Made by a program: the position numbers and the translations under genes. Of a stretch of DNA of 64,000 nucleotides, positions 39,501 to 51,500 are shown in pieces. The stretch is from Isoperla grammatica (Eukaryota > Arthropoda > Insecta > Plecoptera > Perlodidae). The number at the start of each line of letters is the position of its first letter. The stretch's first letter is position 1. The DNA lies in contig OX246746.1 of NCBI GenBank assembly GCA_945910005.1, positions 43,911,690 through 43,975,689 on the forward strand, read 5' to 3'. The notes below the pieces were generated by a model. It was not told where the DNA came from. It saw nothing but the letters and a program-made list of their open reading frames with translations, and made no database searches.

Positions 39501-42500
39501 AGGTTCGAAATTGCATTCGTTCGTCTATGAAGGTAGGCCTAGGCTATGGGAAGACATGTGGATTAGTATATGCTCAAATCTGAGCTGTCAAACCTAAATG
39601 TAGGCCTCAAGTCCTAAACGGAAGTGTTTATTTTCGCATGAGAAATAGGCCTCCTAGTCAAACTTTTAATTTTTTCCCAGATTTTTTGTATGGATCTGCT
39701 GAGAATTCAGATGTCAATTGGACACTACACATGCGCTGGGTCTAAAGTAATCTCGAGTTTTGGATATGAATCCAAATAATGTGCTCTAAAACTGTAGGTT
39801 GTGCAAGTTATATGTGGGAGAGCCCCCCCCCCCCCCCCCCCCATAGCTTGCATGCTATTCATAAGTCCCTATGGCAAGGAATGACTTACTGCAGCAGAGT
39901 GTACGGCTTGAGATTTATTTATGGGTTTAAACATTTAGGAAAATAGCTGTTTTTCCCCCATCCCTAATGTTGATGCTCAAAGTAGATTCACGTCAAAATT
40001 ACCATCATTTTGTAAAACAAATTTCTGGGGGGCTTGGGGAGATGCCCCCCCTCCCCCCATAGCTTACTATTCATAAGTACCTGTGGCAAAGAGTGACATA
40101 CTGCACAAAGCCTACTGCAGGCAACGGTGGAAATATTTTAAGAGGACTCGCTGAGGTTAGCGCAGAGGCAAATACAAGCACTGAGACGACTGATTTTTTC
40201 AGTTAAACGATTACTACGATAATTTTCATATTTGGTCATATCCTTAATTAAGAAACGATCTACTCGCTCCAGTTAACACATTTTAAAAACAGTCACCCAA
40301 TTTTTAGTGAAAAATTGAGAAACTTCTTGATTGCACTCAACTTTCCCGAAATTCGTTTGCTTATTTTAAATGACTGGAATTTTTTTAAACATATTTTCGT
40401 ACAACAACAAGCAGCTTAAATCAACCTGAGTGCAAATGTTAACTTTCAAAACTCTCGGTTAAATGGTTCAAAGGGAATTTTCATTTACAAAACGCATGTT
40501 TTGTGTTCCAATTTATTTTATTCTCTCGGCCGCTACCTCGCCCTAACGGTTGAAAGGCGCAGCGCTTGCAGCCGAGGTTTGAACGCTCGAGACGTCTCCT
40601 ATTGGCTGGCGGGTTTCACCTCCCCGCGCACCGCGCACCGAAACTATCCGTGCAACAGATATTCATTATCAGCTCGAGTCGAGCGTGGTTTCTGGCGATG
40701 GGATGGGAGAGAGCCAAGCTGCCTAACGTTAGATATGGAGTATGTACCAGTACCAGAGATGGGCAACCAATCAAGTCTATTGGTACTGGTACGCCAGCGA
40801 ATTTCAAAGTCTCATTGTTGAGTGACTAATTACTAATTAGACTCTCAAAGGTCTCATTCCACACTTTGCAGACTTGGTAATAGCCAGGCCCGTAGGAACT
40901 CTAAATCAAGTGGGGGGGGAGAATTGTGAGCGCGAAGCGCGGATAACTCGCGGGGTCTGGGGCGGAGCCCCAGCCTCCGGAGGCCTTTTCGCCGACGGCG
41001 AAAATTTGTATTGCTATATTAGTTATTTCTCGATTTTTAGGCTTAAATAAATACGTTTTGAGGGCCCTAACCCGCCTCTTCCCTAAGTACGTCACTGACC
41101 TCAAGCACCCATTCGCTTTTATTTTGTTATGCTACAAAGTACAAACAAAGGCAGAGGAAATGTATCTTGTGTCGAAGATCTTGGCTTTCTCCGGGGCGTG
41201 GGGCCCTCTGTGTTTCTGCAAATATTATTTCCTCTTGTGAAATATGAAATTTAGTTGGTGAATGTTTACCCGGGTATCCGTGTGGTATTGTATGTCGGAA
41301 TGTGCCTAACACGCTAAACTGGGTGGGTCACAGGAAAAAGTGGGGGGGGAATCTCCCCCCATTCCCCCCCCCCCCTTCCTATGCGCCTGGTAATAGCATC
41401 CAAAGACAATGAGTGGTGACACAAACTGTTGATGAAGGAAATTACAAAAAACTGTCCCACGTAGGACCAGAACCTACGTTCCTCGGTGTTTTATGCTTGG
41501 GAACTGCCTGCACTTGCAGTCCCCTGCACTCTTATCATATGCGTTTCCGCGGACGGCTGTGTATACTTTAAATAATTAATGGTATTGTTTGATGATAATT
41601 ATTGGAGAATAAAAGAATTACTTTCATTCTAATACAAAAATGTGTTTACATGTAAATGGAAGTACACTGTGTTGTCCATTGCATTACTTTATAGGCTCAT
41701 TTTAAAAGCTCCTGTTGATAGGCCTACGTATAGTAGTCCTAAGCTTACATTAATTGGCTTTTGCATAAGAGCACGAAGTGTTTATAATAATTAGTCATCT
41801 GTGATAACTGTATGGTGGGGGGGGGGGGGAGGTTGAAAGTGGACCCGGACGCAAAAGTATTATATTTGATGATAAATAATTTATGAGCAAAAGTGAAACA
41901 GCTGGGCTGTCTGATACTTTTCAATTTTGAAATTGGCCGAGGGTTGTTTGTAAACATCCCGGATTATCCATTGAGAAACACTTCGGAAAAGTACTAGTAT
42001 GATTCACAGTGCAGGGAATCAAACCAGTGACCTTTCAAACTAGTGGTGCATGCTAGCAAAACACTATTTCTATAAGAAAAGCTAATACTAGTTTTGTTTC
42101 CCTTATCAAGGCGCATAGACTAATTTAAGTTTATTGAGTGACCCACAAAGCGTACCTCACAAACCTCAACCCAAAGTTCGCAAGGAAAGGTTGGTGCATA
42201 ATGTATGTGTTCGTAAGTATAAGATATAAAGTTAAAAAAAACTTGCAACCCGTATCCGTTGTGAATCGGATCGAGGTATATATTAGGCTTGTCGGGCCGG
42301 GCGGACACACGAAGAACTGTGTTATGTATGCAATCTACCATATTGTTGGTTTGGTATACGCACACACATTGCTTTGTTTATAACGTGTGTGTGTGTGCGG
42401 GGGGGGGGGGGAGCAGACTGCCAATACACATCACAAATAATGTACAAACATCAACACAAACTAAATTCAAAGTTTCACAAATCTAGTAGTTTGCATTACG

Positions 42501-45500
42501 TTGCACAGGAATTGATAATAGGCAACTATTATGTGGGGGGGGGGGGGGCTCTATTACGATAAAATATGTAATACCGATCGAGATCCGGCTAATGGTTAGC
42601 AAACAAGTCGCTAATTCGGGAGATCGCAGGTTCGATACCCGCTTTACCGGCTATCTTGACTGAAGTTTAGCCTCAAGGTTTTCGCAATCATAGAGGCGAA
42701 TGCTGAAATTGAGTCATACCACGGTCACGAATAGCTCTCGGGCAATCTTCCACAACTAACCAAATACCACAGTAAATGTCACCTGAAGAGGGCCAAGTTG
42801 TGCAGGTCCTACCAACAATTACGATTATTACTGATACGCCTGTTATAAGAGCCTCATCACAGATAACAAATTAAAACAAATTAAATTTGTATCTGCATGG
42901 CCTCATGCATAATCATATCCCAACTGTAAATGGTTTGTGAAGTTCTGTGTTATTTCGTGTGTGGTTTAAGTGGGCAGTGCAATCTGCCATCTTCACATAT
43001 CACAATAAATAATGCACCTACAAATCTAAAACAACAATAAGACAGATTCTATGTCGACGCATCCACGGCTCAGACACAACCAACGATCGTAATAGTCATA
43101 AGCTTCGCAGCTGACTACCTTTATGACATTATGGCAATGAGCGTATAATTATTTGATTGTATATGAGAAGTGACATCTTACATAAGCGTTGAGGCAATTC
43201 AAATATATTATTGTATTTGTGTAATTCAAATATTGCGTGGCCTCGTTACCGTAGGTCCAAGCTAGTGAATTTAAATTTCTTATGACCTTACTACGTAATG
43301 TAGGCTATAAACATATTAAAAATCACTAGCATGTGTTTATAAACACGTTTTCATATTACATCTATCTATTAGTCTATTAGATTGCAATGAGTGGGAATAA
43401 ACATTATCAATATTTTGATACCTGTTTCACGTTACCTATCGGGACCACAGAAAAAAATGCTATGAAATGGCTACTGCATTTGTAATTGGTATTCAGCATA
43501 GGCACACTCATCATAAGTCATACAGAATCGAAATGTCTTGGGCCGGAGTTAACGTCTGCAGACTCATAATGTGTTTACTTTGGGTTAGTCTGTTGGAAGG
43601 TCAACCCAGCTGTGGACAAAATGTGTAATGTAAGGGCCAGTTTTTATCAGTCAGTGATTAGGCTAACTAGGGATTTTGAAAATGCTATCATACTGTTATT
43701 AACCAAATATCAAATACATCCTAATTACTCTTATCAAAGTGATAAAATTCATATTCCAGCGACTTTAAATTCGTATGTAGACTACATTGTATTTGGTATA
43801 GACAGATCATTGTTCTCTAAACGTTGCATAATTTAAAATCTTTGTAAGCTTGACAAATGATTAAATAATAGCCAGCCAGAATAAACATACATATACTATT
43901 TTATTTCCTATTTATCAAACATTTGGGCTTATGAATAATCAATAAATTAGAACTAAGTTGTGGGTTTTTTAAAATTGGTATCATATACAAAATTAGTTTG
44001 AACTAAAAAATATCATTTTGAATATATGTTTAGGTTGTAAATACATTTTACATTGACAATATTGGTAATAGCCCCGGTTACACTAAACACTGATTAAAAA
44101 GTGATTGAAAAACCGGCCCTAATAATTGTAATCGACCTTTTAATGTAAATACTAGAATTTGTTACGCAAACGTTCAGAAGCCACGTAAGTTTAAATTGGT
44201 TTATAGTGCTGATTTGGGTTGCTTTGCCACTGTCACCGTGACATTCAAGCCAAAGTAACGTAATGTAGCAGTATAGGTACTACAATTGCAACACAATGGT
44301 ATTATTTTAATTGTTTGTGCAAAAGATGCACATTTCTCACTATGACAAATAATGATTATTACTACATGTTGTGACCCGCACGTCTCTTCTAGGTTTATTT
44401 TATTTCGTATAGTTTTGTTTCTAGTAATGGACACGTGATATTATTATTATAAATATTCGACACGCAATGACTTGGATAAATTCTATATGTGATTTAGAAC
44501 GGACGAACGTCCTATAGCAAGGAAGAATTCAATAAATTCTATTTTGACGCTAGTCGACTAGACATCGCGTCGGCTAATACAACAATTGGCCATTGTTGTT
44601 AATTATTGTCACTGATTGTTGGTTTAGTCTGCTCGCTAGTCGAGTAGATTTATACTGTATAGACTTGTTTTTTACATGAAGAGCAACAATAATCGTTCGT
44701 TTCCGTGTCCGGAACACCGTTCTAGACAACTAATTTCCAAAAATCCGCCACTTTTATGGCATGAATTCACCATTGATTTAGAGCTTCCAATTTCTAACTT
44801 ACCGGATATCGAACGAATTGATTAGGTGATCGTAATATATACTTTTCTTCTGAGCTATTTTTGATCGAAAGTGTTCTATTGCAATGCATTATTCAAAATT
44901 GTGAAAAAAGCGTTCTGAACTTGCAACAGTAACTGGTAGTGTTAGGAAATTACCATCAATGCCGTTCACAGAACAAACATCAGGAAAGTGGAATATGCAG
45001 TATTTTGAAACTACACTTTTATAGAAGCAAGATTTACAATGTCACTTACAATGTCAATTGAACACGACCGAAATGAGATGATCCGCACTGGCAATTATTA
45101 ATTTAATAGTTGTTGGCAAGAGTTTCGAATTTTATTGAAGCTTATAAACAATGATAGGTTTCCAACTCAAGCCAGTCTAGAAACCGGGCCCCTCTAGAGG
45201 CTAGACCACGGGCCCCCGGGCTTCGCCCGGGCTATTCCTATACGCCACTGGAGAAAGACTGTCATGAATATTATTTTGGAAGCTACATCAAGTTACAAAC
45301 CGCATGGTAACGGGGGAGCGCGAGTGTTTCCGAGCAGTTGCTATCATAATTGAGTTTATTATTGTACACAATTTTTTTTTTTTAAATTACTACACTAATA
45401 AACTCAATGCTATTATGCTGGTGCATTTGTGTTGACGTGATAAGAACGAAGGTGCGTAGACGCGCTATCTAATTTATTGCTGTCTGTTGGATAAACATAA

Positions 45501-48500
45501 TATTTAGTATATTATAAGTACAGTAGTATTATGAACTTATCATAAGTATTGGTTTGCACAAACACTGTTAAAATTCTGTGAAGTTGAAAAACCACGCAAC
45601 TTAACAATAGCTTTTGGGTTTATTTGCCCTTATGATTGTACTGTTACATTGGTATAGGTATTTATTTAATGTAAATCTTGCTACACAAAGGCCTTATTTT
45701 ACGCCTATATTCTTGAGTTTAATTTTAATTTTTGCAAAAGAAACGCAATCTCACCATAAGTAGGCCACTCATGATTGATTAATATTATTGTAACCCGTAT
45801 TTGTCTTAGTTCATCTTACTTCGAATAGTATTATTTATATTTATTTCTCGTAGTGGGCACTTGATGCTGGAGGCTATCTATTACCACTCATGATTGATTA
45901 ATATTATTGTAACCCGTATTTGTCTTAGTTCATCTTACTTCGAATAGTATTATTTATATTTATTTCTCGTAGTGGGCACTTGATGCTGGAGGCTATCTAT
46001 TACCACTCATGATTGATTAATATTATTGTAACCCGTATTTGTCTTAGTTCATCTTACTTCGAATAGTATTATTTATATTTATTTCTCGTAGTGGGCACTT
46101 GATGCTGGAGGCTATCTATTATAACTATTCTGTGAACAATATTATTGAGAAATTGAATGTAATGTAGATGCAAGAAGAACGACTGGCATAATCATGGCTT
46201 GATAAAGTGAGGGCTATCTCCGTAAATATTTTTAGTTCCATACAGTTACAAAACGCGGAGTGACGGCCGACGGGGAAGCGAATGTATTTCCGAGCAGTGG
46301 TCGCTGTTGTAAGCGAGACTCATCGACCATCACACCGCCACCGCGTGAGATCAACTGGTGAGGTCACGTGACGCGCGACAGATCTCGCCCGTAAAAGCTA
46401 CGGGTAGAGCCGATCAGAGCCGAACTTGAGCGACCGTTTCGCTAGTCTCCGCCCACCAGGCATCTACAATATTCGTTTTCTTCGCCGTAACTTCCAACGC
46501 GGAGTTGGCCTCGTCTCAGCGAGCCCTCTTAATATAATTTAGTTGACCACGATATCACGATATTTTCGATATGACCTTACCACATCGATACTGAAATTAA
46601 CCTCCATTTTCTCATATCAATGAACACCACTAACATTTACATTCACCATATATCTAGACATAGTACTTACAATTTGTATATTTTTCAGCTGTCCAACTTC
46701 AGGCGGGACGAATTCAAAGTCGTTGTCGCCAAGGTACAAGGCACGCAACGTTTCTGAGAAGACAAAATGTGTCAAGACAAGCTTACTAAAACTTAAAGTA
46801 GTTTTTACAAGTTCACCAAGGTCAAATGTGTTAGAATGTATCAGAGAAGAGAGTAGCCTGCATGTATTGAAGGTGTCAATTGTTCTTGTGCCAGGAGAGG
46901 AGTGCCCTTATCAAACAGTTGCATTCAATCTGCCGATCTATTTGCTCGCTCCAATAGCAACCTCTTCCCTCCGAACACATCAATATATACAAGAGCCAGC
47001 AGCCACATCCACATACATGGCCATAACCTGTTTCTATTTGCTAGGAGCCCCAAATATCTTACCTCCAGCCTACAAAATAAACTTCCCAACAATATAACAC
47101 CTCTCCTTCCCTGCAAACACAACCTGAAAGCCTTCGTCACAGAGCAAAGCTTATTCTATTAGAGAGTGTTCAGAATATCTCTCTGAGTAGGCATTTCATG
47201 CATTACTACTAAGTTTTTAAGTGCAATCTAGGCTACTTATGAAGTCAAAATAGGCCCTATGTCTCTCAATAGCAACAACTTCATTCTCAATCCCATCCAT
47301 TTCACTACCATTGTCACATCTCACGCAATATTTAGCAATGTATCTTTCTCAATTTTTTCTCTATCATCTCATACATACAATATAAATACAAATCAGTAAT
47401 TCACTAGTTCACAGTACACCTGCAGTAACAACTACCAATGTAAGCATAGCTCTTCAATCATGGGTGGCTCGTTGGTCCAGTGGTTAGCATACCTGCTTCC
47501 AATGCAGATGGTCCCGGGTTCTGATCCCGCTTCAGGCTGAAGTTTTTTAACTTCTAATGTGGATTCTATTCCATTATTTCTTGGCTTAGGAATAAGTAAA
47601 TGGTGACTTTGGAGCCGTCCTAGCAACGAAGCACTCAATAAATTCAAAGTTGTTCTGAATCGGCCTTGTTGATTCTGGCATTTGTCCACAGGTGTTCGCA
47701 CTGTCCAATCAGTTTAGTTACTGAGTGGGTAGACTCTAAATGTGAATTAATTTATTTATTCCTTTATTCTCATCACCATGATCATCATATTCGTTCACCA
47801 AAACATTTCTCATTGTAAATTAAATAGGCATCATAATTTAATTTTTTTTTTTTTTATCTTATGCCAAAAGTTTGATTTTTCAATCATTTTTCTTCCTAGC
47901 TATCCAGTAAATATGTGCTTCCTTCTCTGGCCCGCTCAGGTTATTTGGCAGGGCGTCAATGTAAGATTTAAGTGCAGCACAGCTGAGGAGATGTGCTCTG
48001 TCCTGAAAACCTAATGTACATAATTTGCAAGTTGCTGGTTCCTTTGTTATTTGAAATCGACTCAAGTGGTGCTGCAGGACATCGTGTCCTGTGGCCAGCC
48101 GAAACTGCGCTGTTGCCACTTTTCTTGACCATGATTTGTCCGGCCCTTTGAGCACCTCGTCTCGCCACAGTTTGTGGTTCGTCTTGGACTCTTGAAGTCT
48201 ATCATATGATGTCTTGAGGCCCTCCTTAGCAAGGTTTTTGGCAGAGTTGAAGGAAATACTCGCCGTGTCGGGTGCCGACTTCTTCGAGCCCAGTTTGGCT
48301 AGTGCGTCGGCTTTTTACTTTAATTTGATATTATTAATTCAACACAGTTTACCATATGACCTTGATGTACCTTGTGTAGAATGTACTCCTACATGTAGGC
48401 CTTATGTTAGAACAACCTTTGCCAAATCCTCTTGGCAAGAGACAATTTGGTACTTGCAACTTTCTAGCTGTACCGGTATTCCAAAATGATTGGTTTTGCA

Positions 48501-51500
48501 AGCAATTAAATTAAGCGCGGTGCCGCTATCGATCTTGACATTTGATTTATTTTCTCCGCTACCGGCCGGCCAGTCATTGGAGGGGGGTGGGGAAGCAGGT
48601 CCGCAGTCTACACTCGTGCTTCGCTGCATCGTAACATGTTCCAGCATGTCGAGTACTGCGAGTCTGTGACATCACGTTGTGTTCACCCCTCGCACATTGT
48701 TTGCTAAGTTGGGCAGGGTGGTACTCAGTGTTGGAAGCGAGCCTTGATGATTATTAATAGAGACCCTGGGTGGAATAAGGGCGTTATTCAAATACCGCCC
48801 TTATTGTATAAATTGCCTCCTAGCATTCTAGTTTGTGTTCTGCATGTTGTGGTGCATCGAGTTGGTTAAAATTCCGCTGGGTCGCGCCCGAATCTTAGAT
48901 CGCGCCACAATCTTACCACTAAAGTTCCGCCTCTATTCCATAGAACTGTTTTGTGAGGGGGAAGTCGTAAGCATGGCAGACGGAGATGTTTCGTCCGATA
49001 TTTCGTCTGACTTAGTGTTTACGAAGATTCTGGCAACGAATATCTACCCAAAAAAGACATTAAATCGTCGGACAGTGATAGGGATGAATGAAAACAAAGG
49101 TTAAATAACATTTGGCAGAAGTAGGGCGTTATTCTAAAATTATATCTAATCTGCCAGGAAGACGGATTGATAAAAAAAGTTAAAATTTCATATCAACATG
49201 TAATTAATACAAATGAAGAATGTATACAATTATGACTAGGCCTATTGTGGTTAATTTATTTCGTATATAAAAACGTTCATCTCATCTACTGTATCTCAAA
49301 ACTATGTTTTCAGACTTATGCCCTTATTCCACCCAGTGCCTCAATTCAGGGAGGCCCTGGCTAAATTTATGCTTATTGGATAGGAGACCAGAGCTTCATT
49401 CACTTGACGTAAGTCAGGTGAATGAAGCTCTGGTCCTACACTGGCCAGTATAACACAGCATCTTACATGAGCTAAATTAAAATAACCAATGTAAAAATCT
49501 CCTGCACCGGCTATACTGGTGAAGTTTTAATTACAGACAAATGCCATAAAACATTTACACTGACTTACATGGGTACAAAAGAATGATTCAGCACAAACCC
49601 TAACTTAAACACTAGTGTAAAGTGTAGGACAAGTGAACAAAGCTCATGCTAGACACTATCAATGATAGAAGCTTGGCAAAATAAATAAATGCATATTCTA
49701 ACCCATCATGAAGAAGTTGCCTGGGAGAGTGGTTTCATCCAGATTATTGTAGGTCAGGTCCAATACTTCAAGTACTGGGAAGGCTCCAAACCCTCTAGGC
49801 AAAGCACGGAGGCGATTCATTCTGTAAGCAGCACGGAACTCATCAGCAAACCAATTATATACTATGCCCTTCATAAAGTATAAAAGAATCTCGACTCTAA
49901 AATAAATCTTAACTGACAAAAAGATGTAACACGCTCATTAAAACTATTGTAGTGACATCTTTTCATACAAGGACTCCATCAACAAAGAATTATCTTGGAT
50001 GAACATTAGATCTGGGGAAAGTTGGAAGGAACCAACAGGTTACCAGGCTTAAGTCATCTGAAAATGAGTGAGCGTGCAGCAGGCTAGCATATCGGAATGA
50101 AAAAACAAACTGACAACTGAGGTATTTATTTCAAAATACATTTCTCGGTTAAAATTACGTAGGAAATCTGTTTTACATGACTGACTGGTGGCATATGCCT
50201 GGGCTGCTACTTTTAAAAGAATGTTTATTAGTTAAGTAGCCTAGATATGTATTTTATAAATGAATGATTTAATGCACAAATCATCCAAGTTTACTGTGAT
50301 CTTAAACTTAGCAGGTGGTAGTTATGTAGCCTTCCGACTTGCTCACTTACATTCTTACAGATGCCTACATGATTGTAAGCAAAATTGATCCTCAAGTTTT
50401 GCATTTTTCAAGTCTAAACCACCCCCCACTTATTTCTTTTATCTGGTTGGTCTACATTCGATGTTGAACAAACTGTAGGAAGTCTACAAGGTCGGTGTTT
50501 ATTGTTTTTGTTAACTGGAATGTTTTTACATAGAGTCTACACAACACTTTAATCAATTACCTGAAACTTGTAGACCTGCATGGCGATTCTCTAAGATGCG
50601 CGGTAAATTTAACCTTAACGACACTTGTACTAAACTTACCACACGATAAGCTACCGCGCGATTCCCAACTACCATTTCATAACGTTCGATAACCGTATCG
50701 AAAGGACGTAGCCGTTGCAGCAGAGCAGCGCCTGTTATATATTAGTTTGTGGATGTTTTCGAGATGGCTGTGTACACTATAGAAAGTTAACCAATCACAA
50801 CGCGTGAATAAATGGAACGTTTGCCATTGGGTGCGTTTGATTTCCGGACACCTTCTGCACTTTTTTCACTTATTGCAGCATTAGGGTTCGTTTGATTTAC
50901 CGGCACCTTTTGTACTTTATGCCATGTATCCCATGAAATAACATGGAGTGAGTGCAAAGAGTATAAAAGGTGTAGCAAATCAAACGAACCTAGTGTTTGA
51001 ACTTAGAAGTAGGCCTAGGGTTCTAGGCCTAGGCCCCTATACCCTACGTGCCGTGACGGCACGGCCAAACTAGGAAAGTAGGGTTATGATACAAAATTAC
51101 TTCTAGACTTTTGTTACATAACTACAAATTATATTTCCTTACTCACACACATATTTTTAAATATAAATATCGTATATTTGTACCGATACACACAACAAAT
51201 TTCTATAATCAATTAGTTCAAATGCTGAAGTGAACATGAGACGGCTTGAAAAGTCCGCCATGTTTTCTTATCGCACGTCTAAAGGCAGGGTTTTGGAGCG
51301 CGCTACTTTTAACGTAGGTGGTAACGATCTTTGTCGATAAAACACGGTCGAGAATCGCTAACTCAATGCGGTAAGGCTCGTAACGTCGAAAACGGGCGTT
51401 CAATTTACCATGGACCTTAGAGAATCGCCCTGCAGGGGCCGCATTCGCAAGAGGTCTTATCTTAAGATAGGTCCTAGGTCTTGCTGTACCGTATGTGCTA

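Larger units (their letters stand above)
40142..46528. mobile_element. 6.4-kb TTAA element, sister of 29521-36214
   Basis: TTAA stands at 40138-40141 and 46529-46532. The ends GAGGACTCGCTGAG and CTCAGCGAGCCCTC are inverted repeats. The left part shares GCATGTTTTG.GTTCCAAT and CCTATTGGCTG with the other element. The right part shares GTCACGTGAC, TCTCCGCCCAC and GGAGTTGGCC. No transposase is seen. It carries its own inserts: 40884-41390, tRNA-like pieces near 42000 and 42600, and the 119-bp repeat. It lies in RSU1 intron 5. Confidence 0.85.

Noticed and set aside
41450..41530. tRNA-like segment on the - strand (GGTTCTGGTCC as B-box)
   Set aside because: A T-arm-like hairpin is present but the loop lacks the conserved A, and no acceptor stem or A-box can be drawn.
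48835..49104. Short frame with acidic start, considered as a piggyBac-derived gene
   Set aside because: Only about 45 codons follow the MADG start; no transposase domain is present, so it is mentioned only within the small transposon.
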